DNA of 64,000 nucleotides, taken from Stachybotrys elegans (lineage: Eukaryota; Ascomycota; Sordariomycetes; Hypocreales; Stachybotryaceae). Position numbers and translations under genes: made by a program. The stretch covers positions 62,001 to 126,000 of the forward strand of contig JAGPNK010000026.1 in NCBI GenBank assembly GCA_020746835.1, read 5' to 3'. Within the stretch, counting starts at the first letter, position 1; every line of letters starts with the position of its first letter. The notes beneath the pieces are model-generated. The model saw only the letters and a program-made list of their open reading frames with translations, had not been told where the DNA came from and made no database searches. Shown here piece by piece: positions 12,443 to 23,865 of the stretch.

Positions 12443-13882
12443 CTAAAGTCTGACATTGGGAACCTCAAAAACTTGGACAGCCTTTGTGGTAAAGTATGAC
12501 CAGAACTTGGTGCCACTAACGGTGGTGTCGTCGTATCTGCGGTATCTGTCGCCGCTGCCAATCTGGGTTTGCCAACGAATAACATTCGCCCCATTGTTGG
12601 ATGGCTGGGAGAATCTGGACAAGTCAAAGTTCAGGTACTGTGAGGCTCCCCAGTTGACAGCCACAATGATCAGCTTGCTGTTGGCGGCGTCGTAGGCTGC
12701 TACCACATTGTCTGCTCCGCCGTCGAGGATGCGCATCCCTTGGCGGATGTGTCGTGCAAAGAGGGCAAAGATGTAGTACTTTTGGTTGGGAGACCCCAGG
12801 CTTCCCGCCTCATTGTCGGCGTCGATGAGACCCCAACCACCGCCATCTAGAACTTGCCAATACACCCATGCGGTGGGCTGCAGCCAGCGGAAATCGAGAA
12901 GGAGATTGCTGACAAGACGTTCGCCAGTTGCGTCATTCTCTCCGTACTCGCTGTTCCACAACTTGAGTCCTCGGGAAGAAGTGGCCCTGTACAGCCCGTC
13001 ACGGCTGCCCGACTCGTATTGGTAGCCGTGCACATTTACTCGCTTGACGTTGTTGAGGGCGGCCGAGCCGAGCCCATTGACAGTGGAGAGGGCCTGATCA
13101 TAGTATGATTCGTCCGAAGAGGAGATGATCATGGAGTTGAGCCCGCGGTTGTTCAGTTCAGTTCGCAGGTAGTTGATGATGGTGGCCTGCGTGTTGACAT
13201 TGATGTGGCAACCCTCCTGGGTGCCGTCTGACTTCCACCAGTTGGCGGTGGGCTCATTGAACGCGGCCACTGACTCAAAGGTGATTCCCCAGTTGTCCTT
13301 GGCATACTTGGCGACAGTCGCCATGTAGACTGCGTGCTGCTGCAAGTTCCAGCTCTGGATATTTTCACCGCCGCCGTCTGATCCCGACGGGTTATGGTTC
13401 TGCGTCATCCACCACATGGGTGAGTTGGAGAAGAGTTCAAGCCTGTTTGCGCCTCGGTCTCGGGCTTTCTGAAGCATTGCCCGCTGGTTGGCATCCACGG
13501 ACCAGGTCCAGCTAGACGACGAAGGGTTGGCGTTGTTCCAGTCGATCCAGTGTCCCTCAATCTGGCGGGACTTCATCATGTTTCGCGAAACAACCATCGA
13601 CTCCCCGTTGACAGAGTTCCAGCTGCAGGCCCCGGCATTGTGGCGAGCAATATTGAACCCAAGGCCGGGCACCGACTGTCCAGCGAACGAAGTGGTCTTG
13701 GTTGTAAAGAAGATGTCGGCAAGATCGTCGCGGTTTCCGAACCTCTTGGCCCACCAGGCGAGCGACGTGCCCCAGCCTTCCCACGTGCCCCTGTTCGAGG
13801 TCGGATTAATAGTCGTCGTTGTGTCTGCCAGCGTCTGGCAGGCCAGGCTGAGGACGACGATGTAGGAGCCGAGGAGCCGCAT
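12443..13882 (-). CDS. Secreted GH30 endo-beta-1,6-galactanase
   Basis: Intronless gene for 479 aa. The start is placed at 13882, where a typical signal peptide begins (MRLLGSYIVVLSLACQTLA); the frame is open further upstream but without signal-peptide character. The mature protein opens with GTWEGWGTSLAWWAKRFG, the strand-1 motif of fungal endo-beta-1,6-galactanases of family GH30. The probable acid/base Glu is in AAFNEPTANWW and the nucleophile Glu in LWNSEYGEND. A C-terminal beta-sandwich ends the protein. It should cleave beta-1,6-galactan side chains of arabinogalactan proteins outside the cell. Length matches characterised family members. Confidence 0.93.
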   Translation of the reverse strand: MRLLGSYIVVLSLACQTLADTTTTINPTSNRGTWEGWGTSLAWWAKRFGNRDDLADIFFTTKTTSFAGQSVPGLGFNIARHNAGACSWNSVNGESMVVSRNMMKSRQIEGHWIDWNNANPSSSSWTWSVDANQRAMLQKARDRGANRLELFSNSPMWWMTQNHNPSGSDGGGENIQSWNLQQHAVYMATVAKYAKDNWGITFESVAAFNEPTANWWKSDGTQEGCHINVNTQATIINYLRTELNNRGLNSMIISSSDESYYDQALSTVNGLGSAALNNVKRVNVHGYQYESGSRDGLYRATSSRGLKLWNSEYGENDATGERLVSNLLLDFRWLQPTAWVYWQVLDGGGWGLIDADNEAGSLGSPNQKYYIFALFARHIRQGMRILDGGADNVVAAYDAANSKLIIVAVNWGASQYLNFDLSRFSQPSNNGANVIRWQTQIGSGDRYRRYDDTTVSGTKFWSYFTTKAVQVFEVPNVRL

Positions 13883-14388
13883 TTTGAACAACAGTCGGCT
13901 ACGCAAAAGAGACTGGTATCTGAGAAAACGCATTGGCGGACGGGAGTCTATTAAATATCGAGCGTTTTGCATGTTAAGCAACCTCCTCCTTCCTATTGCG
14001 ACCATGGTTCCACGGGATTGTCCGATAGGAGGACCCATTATGTGCAAATTGTATCCATTTGGAGCGCATTCAAGCCAACCTATAAGAGTTTGTCGCCTTT
14101 GCAATATACATCATGTGGCCCCGGAGATGAATTTTCCCGGACGACGCATCCACGGCTCCATCGAAATTGCCGTCTTTGCCTACTCGTCGGATTCCACAGT
14201 GGGGATGGCCTCAACCAAACTATTGCTGCGCAATTATGCGACCATATAAGGCTAGCGGATCCCGCGTGGCTCAGTGAAGCGGCTGATACGCTCAGACGCC
14301 GCTCTGATCGTTTATTGGAGTGACGATTGAATGTATGAGTAGTATGTTCAAGATAAAGCCCCAGTCCCTTAACGCCAAATGATACATG
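13883..14388. other. Intergenic, GH30 promoter side
   Basis: 506 bp upstream of the GH30 gene and downstream of the small membrane-protein gene. An AT-rich TTAAATATC stretch near 13949-13957 could be the TATA region of GH30. Nothing else recognised. Confidence 0.4.
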
Positions 14389-14775
14389 CTACCTCCAGAT
14401 TTCTTCAGACAACCACTGAACTATCCTCATCTCCTCCATGTCCTTTTCAGGGTCGTGACCGTGCTTTGAGGCCGTGTTTTCTTGGGCGTGGCGGCGCACT
14501 GTCGGCACAGTATTATGCACGTGTAGCGGAACGGGCGCCGGCCGATGCGGAGTAGCTTGTGCCGAGACAAAAGCGCAGCACAAAAGAGCTGCTGTCAATT
14601 AGCATTGCACACCCAAAGAGTAATAGTAAGTGCTGAAGAGAAAAGATAGAACCTTACCAATTCCAGCGACTGTTGTCAAGGGAGAAAAGCGTGTCAACCG
14701 AGCTTGCTTGGCAATTGCAGGGGCTGGTTGAAAGTCAAATCGAGGTAGGGCTGTTCCAAAAGAGTTTGTTGTCAT
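14389..14775 (-). CDS. Small membrane-anchored protein, unknown
   Basis: Two exons (14775-14658 and 14591-14389; 66-nt intron with GTAAGG donor and GCTAAT-TGACAG end) give 106 aa. The N-terminus (about 33 aa) is basic with scattered Ser/Thr and only one acidic residue, like a mitochondrial targeting segment. One hydrophobic helix follows at residues about 34-52 (TTVAGIAALLCCAFVSAQA). The tail is rich in His, Pro, Arg and Glu. The join is phase-perfect and creates the uninterrupted hydrophobic segment, which supports the model. No family is recognised. Confidence 0.6.
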
Positions 14776-17700
14776 GGTTGATAAAGCAGACGGTTATTGT
14801 TGTTTAGAGATAGGTGCCTTGGAGACTCCCGACAGGACCTTTTATCATGAATCGAGAGATGCTAGGTTTGGTGTATACAATGGTATGTCACCCCACGTTG
14901 TGCTTTTGTCGGGTGCTTTTGTGGTCTGACGGACTGGCCATAGCGTGGTCATCGACCCGCCATGGCTCTGGGCATGCATGACCAGCTGTACCATCCATGA
15001 TTTAGCCGAGCAGCGAAGTAACTTGGTGCTACGTATTTCTCGACATCCATCTCGAATCTGTCTTTCAATGCATTTAATGGAAAGCCGCATCGTCAAAGAG
15101 AAGCGAGTGGGCTACGAAACTAGAGAACAACCAAATTCCTACATCTTGCCATATTTATGCTCGCCGCCAATACATCTTTTCTTGCATCAAGAATTGGCTA
15201 TCATGGTCTGAGTGAAACCCAAAGAAGAGAAGGCTCAGTCTGCTGCGTCTGCAACATCCATCGATAAAAAGGAATATCGTGTTATATTCTGACTCAAGAG
15301 CAGCCGTGCAAACCTGGGGGGAATGGTGATCTATATGATGGTCCTGCTATTATCTGTTGCCGATAGATACAGAAGCTTGCAGGGATACTTCTGCTTTCGT
15401 TTGCCTCTTGGTCCTCTGCGAAAAGCCTGGACCTACCATTAAATATCCTCAGCTTCACCGTTCGAAATGGTGTTTCTGAAACGGGAACCGCAGTTGCCTG
15501 AAAAGAACTACCAGTGCCGAACCACATCAGGACACGTCCAGACGTACCCAAGCAGGGGCAACTGCGATCAACGGCTGAATCAGGTGGCTGGAGAGCGCAG
15601 TTAGAGATACTGAAGATGGGTATGAGGAGCAGTTGGGGATAGATAATGGGCTGAATATTGGAAATGTCGTTCCTAGCATAATGGATATCTTTCCGTATAG
15701 TGCTTGATGACTACTCTATTAGTTCGCTCATCTTGGCAATTCCTTGGGACTGAGCTTATGAGTTCAACCCTGTGCTTTCAGAAGAGAAACAGCAATCAAA
15801 TCAAAGGCGACAGGCATATTGTTTAGATTTTGGCCATATAGGACATGTCTCCAGCACGGGTCTACTAGTCAAATGTCAACCTAGACGAACATCAGCATTG
15901 CAAAAAATATTGGGTACAGCTTGTTCTTCCGGTGTCTATTTCGACCTTGTTTCCCTTGTCAGTCTGAATCCAGCTGTCGGCTTTCACTTGACCCCGAAAC
16001 TAAATAACAGAACTACTCGGCCATGCCAATACCGCCAAGTGCTAGGGCGTTGTAGGACCCTACGGCTTCTATCAATGGAACCAAATCTGAGAAGCTTACA
16101 CTCATGGGCACTTACTTTGCCGGACCAAATCTGCTTTCTCACATGTAGTGCATTAGATGTTCCGCTATGAGAGGGGCTGTTGCATACTTTCGCGGCATCG
16201 CTGGAAGGACTAGCAATGGTGCCAGGGCTGGGAGCTGCGGATGCGTGTCCAGTGTTGGTGGGGCGTGCATTTGTGATTCTCTCCATGTCTCCCTTGTTAC
16301 TGCACCCATGCATAGATCTCTTCGATTTGGGAACAGTCCCCTAAGACCCTGAGTAGTCCTAAGCACAATGGTTCATTGGCTGGTGCACCTGGCCGACGGA
16401 AATGGTCTCTACTCGCACTACACTGAGCAGGTCTTCCACAAGCCCCACTAGCATGTTGTTGTCTCTGAGGAATCGTGCTAGGTGAGGCACTTCCTACTGT
16501 ACATATCATCAATGAGGGTAGTGAGACTGGATTGATGGGCTCTTGAGAGATCGGGACTGTTATACCTTGAAAACACCCACTTGGTATTTTTTCTTGGCCC
16601 GAACATAACTAATGCCTCTCCCCGGAAGACTAGGCGGATATTATGCATGGCCATTCATACGGGCACTTGCAACAGTTACAGTAACGGCGCTACCCTATAG
16701 CGATGTGTCGATAGCTTTATTCGTATTTTGTCTACTGTTTGTACGGATTGTTGGTTGTCAGATACTAATGCTCTTTTAACTGTGGCCTTTTATTGTCCCT
16801 TCTGGCTCTTACTGCCTACTCTCTCCTGTTACAAGAGACTATTTCGGAGAGGATCTGTTGCAAGCTGAGACCAGAGTATCAATCGATGCACTTCGTTGCC
16901 CATGAGAGCGAAGCCGTATATTATGTAGCTTAAAATCTACAAGTGCAAATGGGTCCAAAATGCATCAATCACGCAAACCAGACTGTAATAGATAAGGAAT
17001 TTGCCAATGTCTCACCAAAGTCGAGTACGCTTTGAACATTTACTTTATAAATCGGGAGTAAAAAGGACTCCAGACTTGCCAAGCGTGGCGATGGGGTCAG
17101 CCCGATAGCCGTAGCAAATCGGCGAAGCCAAGCGGTCCAGTTTTCCGATGCTGGATGCAAGTATGTATGGGGATCGTGGATCAGGGGGTGGGTTTGCGGC
17201 ACCGATCACTCTATCATGAGAACACCCTTTCCGGACCGAAGCGTTTTGCAAGATCCTAAGCCCACGTCTGCCTTGGGATGATCAGACCATCAGTAAGCAG
17301 CATGTTGTACTGACTTCTGGAGTAGGCTCGTATGAGTCAAGGTTTGTAGTTTTCTCAAATCCAAGGTCACGTCTGATGGCAACCTTGAGCGAGGTTACTT
17401 TGGTTGGGAGAGGGAGTCTGGTCGCCGATGGCCCGACGGTCTTGAGGGAGCGGTGGTAACGGGCAATAACATGAATGGAGCGGACTTGGCAGACTTGGGT
17501 AGTAGACCATGTTGTCTAGAATGCCAGCTCCCAACTTTTTAGAGTCTCGACCATGGGTGTAGTAAACTTGAAACAGGTCATGCCAGAGAGATACGCTCCT
17601 TGCTTGGCGTCCCGGAGAAAAAAAAAACAGGGCGGAGCAGGTGGTTTTTGGGGGGTTACACGTGATACTCATGCACTGCACGTTCATGTAGCATTGCTTC

Positions 17701-19095
17701 TGATCCCACCACAAGGAGAACGACATGCCAACAGAAAAGGAATTCGGGTGTTGACCATGAGCTTGTTTCCCTCGTATCAACGTTTAACAGCCCTGACCAG
17801 CCAAAGAGAAGAGAACAGGAGGCCTGAGTACTTTTGATCGAGCGAGCTCCCCACTCATGACCTGGGGCCCTGGGGGTTCCAGGGTCTTCAGTACCATCGT
17901 TGCGGAGTGCTGTTCAATGGCTTTGCTGGCTTTCATTTTACCGCTGCTTCTTCCAGACTACATCTCTCTTCTTATCATCATAATATGTAAACTATGCAAA
18001 CACTCGCTACTTTCAAGCCTCGGTTGGTCAGGCGTTCACCTTCTTAACGTGCGATTGTAGGCCGATGAACGAAATGAAGGGGCCTTGGCGTGCATACACG
18101 TCTAGGACTAGTTGGGTCTTATAGAGAGGCATCACGATCCTTCACCTCGGCTACAGAAGGAACTGGCGAGTTGTCTTGAAGGGCTTAGCCCCGTCCTGGG
18201 AACCCCGGCACCGGGTCTCGTCCGGGACCGGGCCATGGTGGGTTGAGCAGGGGACAGGGGAATGAACGAGTTGTAGCGTGCTTGGGCTTTTGCTCCCGTT
18301 GGTTGGGAAGCATCCACTTGGTTCGCGGGAGAGCGTCCGGGTCTCAGCACTAGCCTCGATTGTTTGCGGCAGGTCAAAGAAGGGCAGCCAAGGCCGTCGC
18401 AGAAGACACAGCCGTAGCCAGAACCGTAATACTGACATGCTCCCCGGTTGATCGCTAGCACAAACGCGGAGCGGAACGCATCTCGTTAAGGTTGATGAGA
18501 AGAATTTGCGAGAGGAGAACCTGAATTAAGTCACCGACGGCAGCGCTAGCTCTGTACCCCTAACTCCGTATGCTTCAGATGAGTATGCTCCTTTGCATAC
18601 GGATATGTTAGTCGCCGTTTTACTGGCATGAGAGCCCTGATATGTCGCTTCGGGGGGGTACATGGTGACTGAACAGATGCGCCGTGTAGCGAGAAGTATC
18701 TTGAAGCCTTGTATGCGGCCTAAACGAATGTCCTCCAACTATGGTTGACCCCCGCATACGAAGTGTGTACCTGCGGATTCATATCCTTGCGGATTGTGCA
18801 GTCTCCCAGCTAATCGAAACGTGAGCGATGCCAGGCCTCATGGTTGCCAGCGGATGAATACCATAGGACGACTGGTGGTGGAATGACCTTTTATGCTCGC
18901 CACCATCCCAACTCGAACCAGAACTGAACGCTGCCCACCTCATACATATTTAAGGCACTGGCCAAGGGGGCTGCCTTTCCTTACCTACCAGAGATCGACA
19001 AGAGATCGGCAGCAAAGACAAAATTTTGTCGATCACTCACTTCCTGGACTCAAACCCCCGGGCGAGCAGATCAAATCGAATCGCAAAACCCAGCG
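14776..19095. other. Gene-empty 4.3-kb stretch
   Basis: No coding region can be supported on either strand. The open frames are short, have no consistent codon bias, show no motifs and cannot be joined by plausible introns. No terminal inverted repeats or transposase fragments were recognised. The last part, about 18.5-18.9 kb, has several copies of GCATACGGAT/CCGCATAC-like words of unclear meaning and should include the promoter of the receptor gene at 19096. It could be a decayed transposon or simply regulatory and intergenic DNA. Confidence 0.45.
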
Positions 19096-19945
19096 ATGAG
19101 CGACTTCGAGCTCGTTGCCCGCGCTTGGGCTCCCGGGACCGATTTCCCCCAGCCGCTGAAAACCAACGGGCTGTACCATCTGGGTCTTTCGGTTATCTGC
19201 ATTCTCTGGACTCTGTCGCTCATCTTCGTCGGCTTGCGGTTCTGGGCTCGATGGACGTCAAAGCAGCTGGGAATCGGTACGTCTCTGGGTTGCGGCAAAA
19301 TGATTCGGGGGAGCATTGGACCTAACATGACTTCAAGATGACTACCTCATGGGTGCCGCCATGGCCGTCAACACGGGCTGGTTCTACACGTTGGTTATGT
19401 GTGAGTCGAAAGAACAACGAATCCTCGCGCCGCACAACTAACAAGAGCCTTTGGCGAGAGCAGACGTCAAGACCAACTATGTCGGAATACACTACTGGAA
19501 CGTCCGAGAGCTCACGTACGACCAACAAGCCCAAGCGAAGCTGTACGAGTGGCTCATCATCCTGCTCTACCACCCCATCCTGGGCTTCGTCAAGGCCTCT
19601 GTCCTGTCATTTGACCAACGGTTTACGGGCATCAAAAAGCCGCTGAGGTACACGGTGTACGTCTTGCAAGCTATCAACGCGGGCACCATGATCTCCATCT
19701 TCTCCGTCACCCTCTTCCAGTGCAGCCCAATGTCTCTCAACTGGACGCCCGGCTACAGACGTGCCTGCATCGACAATGTCACCTTCAACTACGCCTACAA
19801 TTCCATCGTCATCGCCACCGACGTTGCTGTGCTGGCCGTTCCGTTCTGGGCATTCCTTGGCTTGCAGATGCGAACCCGGCTCAAGCTGGCTCTGCTCGGT
19901 GTTTTCGCTCTGGGTGGACTGTAAGTTGGCAATCTTTGCTGATTG

Positions 19946-19978
<33 letters not shown>

Positions 19979-20533
19979 GCTTTACTAATTCGCGAGTTGA
20001 GGGTCACGGTCATCTCCTGTGTCCGCCTCGCCATACTGGTCGGCTGGTTCAACCAATTCTACGCCGGTAGAATTAGCAGAGACATCTACTACTCGTTTGG
20101 CTGGGCCATCTCGCCCATCGAATGCAACCTCGCCATCATGGCGGCCTCGATTCCCGCCCTCTGGCCTCTGTTCCGCAAGGTCTTCCCCAGCATGTTCTCC
20201 GACCTCAACTATTCGTACCGAGTCGACACACACCCAGGCAGCACGAACCGCGGAACCGGCTTCCGCTCCGAGGCCGCTCGCCCCATGGGACGGTCACACA
20301 TGGACGACGACTCGGACGAAGCGTATATGATGAAGGCAGTGAACCAGAACGGACACACGAGCTGCCGAGCTACCACGCCCACAAGTTCGCAGGACGGCAT
20401 CGTGAATACCAAGGATGGCATTGTGCGCACGACCGACGTCGAGATTGGCTACGAGGATGCTGCGAAGGACAGGGACTATGGAAATGGCGACGAGGAGAAT
20501 GCCCGCCGGAGCAAGGTGGCGTATGCCATGTAG
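19096..20533 (+). CDS. Pth11/rhodopsin-like seven-helix membrane protein
   Basis: Four exons (19096-19276, 19338-19400, 19464-19920, 20002-20533; introns 61, 63 and 81 nt). It encodes a fungal rhodopsin-domain protein (Pth11-related, integral membrane) with about seven hydrophobic helices. Family hallmarks are RFWARWTSKQLGIDDYLM after helix 1-2, KLYEWLIILLYHPILGFVKASVL, FQCSP in the extracellular loop, and the AISPIECNLAIMAASIPALWPL block of the last helix. The long charged C-terminal tail is probably cytosolic. Such proteins are thought to sense surface or nutrient cues. Intron 3 contains a run of 25 A residues. Role inferred from family only. Confidence 0.88.
19946..19970 (+). repeat. Poly(A) tract inside intron
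   Basis: Twenty-five consecutive A residues within the third intron of the receptor gene, between the donor at 19921 and the branch/acceptor near 19984-20001. A homopolymer of this length is prone to slippage and sequencing error. Confidence 0.95.
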
Positions 20534-21520
20534 GGTCTGGCTCGGTTAAGCAAACGTGTATTAAACTGATACGGTGATACGAGATTATGGCCAGGACCAC
20601 GCCAGCTAATTAGTCTTGTTAAAACTTTCACTGTTCCATGATACGCACTGGCACAAGCGTGGTAAGGGGTTGAACTTGTTCTGGAAACTGATCCCGAACT
20701 ATTGGCTCCGACAGAGAGTTACCCAGGACGAAGGAGCCGAGTGGCAAGGGCAGAAACGGAGTGACTGCGAGGGTTATGGATTATGCATGCGCCAGGCCCG
20801 TTGCGCCGGGAAATGACATTTAGCCGAGAGGATTCGACCAGATGACCGGGATGGCAGCCAACACCCATGGTCCCAGAGCGTCCGAGTCTCCCAATACGGA
20901 CTCTTGGCCGGCAATTCCAGCTCGACAGACGGCACTTTGGCTTTATGCATATATTACATTATACAACGTTAAAAAAGAAAGGGGTTCCGTCGGGCAATTC
21001 ACCGTGCCCGCTGCTATGTAATGCAGTTGTAAGAACATGCCCCCCCCCCCCCTCCCCCCTCGTTGCTGTTACAGGAACCTCCTGCTGACAGCCCAGCCGA
21101 GCAATGCGCGGACATGTTATCCGGACCCTTGTAATCGCCAAGTGCTCTAAACGGAGGCCCTGAGCCACGCTACGGTCAAACGGGACGTGATAGATTGGGC
21201 AAAGTTGATGCTATTGACATCGAGGTGATCCACCATTGCGCCAGCTCGTTGCCCGCAGCGCACGATCCCGCCCGCCTTCTGAGACCATTCGAACTGCCCA
21301 GAAGCGAGCGATCCATCTCTTCCATGCGAGGATCCACGGCGAGCCTTCCACGTGGTGGATTATCTCCCGGCGGCTCCATCGACTCCGCACTCGACCAGAG
21401 TACAAAACGTCGCGGCAATCCATCCTCTGCTTCACTCTCCAGAGCTCCTCCTCACGAGTAGCATCTCTTCTGTTGGGTATTCATTCTCTTCGCAAACCAC
21501 CCGCGTTCCATTCTTTCACG
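20534..21520. other. Intergenic with poly(C) tract; GMC promoter
   Basis: About 1 kb without a supported gene. A run of 13 C residues followed by T and five more C lies at 21040-21058. The last 200 bp, C/T-rich, should be the leader of the GMC oxidoreductase gene. An open frame across 21236-21751 is only the extension of the GMC first exon. Confidence 0.5.
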
Positions 21521-23581
21521 ATGCATCTCACCACGCTCCTCTCCGTTGGCGCGTCCATCCTCAGCGTCGCCGAGGCCCTCCCCGCCCGCGCCCACAAGCT
21601 TGCCTCGAGGCAGGTCAGCGAACTGCGACCCGACTATGACTTTGTCATTGTCGGTGGCGGTACCTCCGGTCTAACTGTCGCCCACCGTGTCGCGGCTGCC
21701 ATGCCCAACAGTAGGTCCTCTCCCGCGCAATGCAAGAAGCCGGCTTGCTGACAGACCCCGCAGGGACCGTCCTGGTCATCGAGCATGGCAAGATTGAGGG
21801 CACCGTTGGTTACTTTGACCCCGCCGAGGATGGCCGCGGCGCCACCCGTCTCGTCATCAGCTCCCCTCCCGTTGCCAGCGTCAACAACCGCTCTGCCGTC
21901 GTCATCCTCGGAATGACTGTGGGTGGAGGATCTGCTGTTAATGGCCAGTTCCTGGATCGCGGTTCTAGGCTCGACTACGACGAGTGGGCGCGACTTGGCA
22001 GCCCCGAGTTCGACGAGAGCCCTGACACCTGGGATTGGGAGAACTTTGGGCCGTGGTTCACTAAGGTGAGCTTTCTTTTCTGGCTCGCAACTCTGCCGAT
22101 CCTTCTTCTGACATGCAGTAGTCCTTGTTCATGCGCGAGCCAAGCAGCAGCCTGGTCGAGCAGCACGGCTACACGTGGGATGACTCCTACTATGCCGGTG
22201 ACTCTATTGAGGCCTCTTTCCCGCCATTCCAGTGGCCGGCTATGCAGTACGGGCGACAGGCCTATGAGGAGTTCGGTCTCGAGACACACGTCACCTGCGA
22301 CGACGGAGACAAGCACGGCCTCTGCTGGGTTCCCACTGCTCAGAACTCCGAGACGGTCCAGCGATCCCATGCCGGCGTCGGCCACTACACCAGGGTTGCC
22401 GACTCCCTCCCCAACCTCGACCTCCTCGTCGAGCACAAGGTCACGCGCCTCGTAGTTGACAAGGACAGCGACCTGCCCCCCGCCATCGAGTTCCGCCCCG
22501 TTGCTGGTGGTAGCATCCGAACCATCCGCCCCAAGCGTGAGGTTATCCTTTCGGCTGGTGCCATCCACACGCCCCAGATTCTCCAGCGCAGCGGTATCGC
22601 CTCTGCCGAGTATCTCGAGTCTGAGGGCATTGAGCTGGTTCAGGATCTTCCCGGCGTGGGCCAGAACTTCCAGGACCACTGCGCGGTCCCCCTGTCTTGG
22701 TCGGCCAATTCCCCTTCTCCCAGAGAGGCTGACATCACCAACAACGCAACCTATGCTGCCGAAGCCGTCGCACAGTTCCGTGAGCGCCCCGCCCAAGGCC
22801 CTTACACTCTCGGCATGGGTAACAGTGCTGCCTATGTCGCTCTCCAGCACATCACCCCCCAGTGGGAGCAGATTGTCGCCACCATCCGCACCCAGATTGC
22901 GGACCGCTCAGCTCTCGACTATCTTCCCACCACCGCCACTGAGACTGTCCGGGAGGGTTACCTTGCGCAGCTTGAGATTCTGGCTCAAGCCTTGGAGCAC
23001 CCTGAGCACCCCATCCTGGAGAGTCCCTTCACCTCCGGCCCGGGTACTGCTTTCCTCCTCAAGCCCCTTAGCCGTGGTTCAGTCGTCCTGAACTCTGAGA
23101 ACCACGATGCCACTCCCATCGTCAACTACGCTACTGGTGCCAACCCCATTGACCTCGAAATCTTGGTCAGCTACGTCGACTACTTCCGCCGCCTCTATGC
23201 CACCGACACGTATCAGAACCTCGGCGCCGTCGAGGTCGCGCCCGGCGCCAATGTCACTGAGCACGGCGCCCTCATCGAGTATGTCAAGAACACCGTGATC
23301 CAGTCGCTCATGCACCCTTGCTGCACGGCTGCTATGATGCCCCGTGAGAAGGGTGGCGTCGTCGACTCGAGCCTTTCCGTGTATGGCATCTCGGGCCTTC
23401 GCGTTGCCGACTGCTCCATCATCCCCACCCTTCCTGCTGCCCACACCACCACCACGGCATACGCCATTGGTGAGAAGGTGAGTACATCTCGTCCTTTTAC
23501 GTGACTGTTGCTAACTACTTATAGGCTGCCAACATCATTATCAAGCGATGGAGGACTTGCCAGGTTAGACCAAGGCTGTAA
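21521..23581 (+). CDS. Secreted GMC oxidoreductase
   Basis: Four exons (21521-21710, 21764-22065, 22122-23477, 23525-23581; introns 53, 56 and 47 nt) give 634 aa. A signal peptide (MHLTTLLSVGASILSVAEA) is followed by a short propeptide-like stretch and the FAD-binding motif VIVGGGTSGLTVAHR. The GMC signatures are GMTVGGGSAVNGQF and SAGAIHTPQILQRSG. The C-terminal catalytic block has the usual His in LMHPCCTAAMMP and ends with IIPTLPAAHTTTTAYAIGEKAA. It is an extracellular flavin alcohol/sugar oxidase or dehydrogenase; the exact substrate (aryl alcohol, glucose or other) cannot be called. It lies beside the GH43 gene, tail to tail, consistent with a plant-biomass role. Confidence 0.92.
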
Positions 23582-23865
23582 TCAGTGTCCGGGCTGTTTC
23601 GTCATGTAAATTAGTATAGAAGCAACGTTTTAGTAGGCTTGGCCAATACAATTATATCAGCTGAGTGCAACCAGCGTTAATCTATGATCCAATCTCATAC
23701 TGGTATCTCCCCCTTGCTGCTGGACGTCAGCCTCCTCACAAGACAGGGAGGAATCTCAATAAATGAGAGTAAAGGGCTACTTTTGCTAGGTACGGCCTGA
23801 CTGATTCGAGTATTTATTCCACTAAGGGAATTTCCTAGCTCGATGAGCGAGATAATATTTGGCAA

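Noticed and set aside
15984..16313. Minus-strand frame of 109 codons in the empty stretch
   Set aside because: No family, no codon bias and no joinable exons; not above chance for this length.
17367..17780. Minus-strand frame of 137 codons
   Set aside because: Composition is random-like with no motif, and no splice-compatible neighbours.
19921..20001. Poly(A) run as sign of a retroposed gene
   Set aside because: The run lies within an intron of a multi-exon gene, so retroposition is not supported; simple slippage is enough.
21975..22850. Long antisense frame (291 codons) across the GMC gene
   Set aside because: Long antisense frames arise in GC-rich third-position coding DNA. The sense strand has all GMC motifs and good introns; the antisense product has no family.
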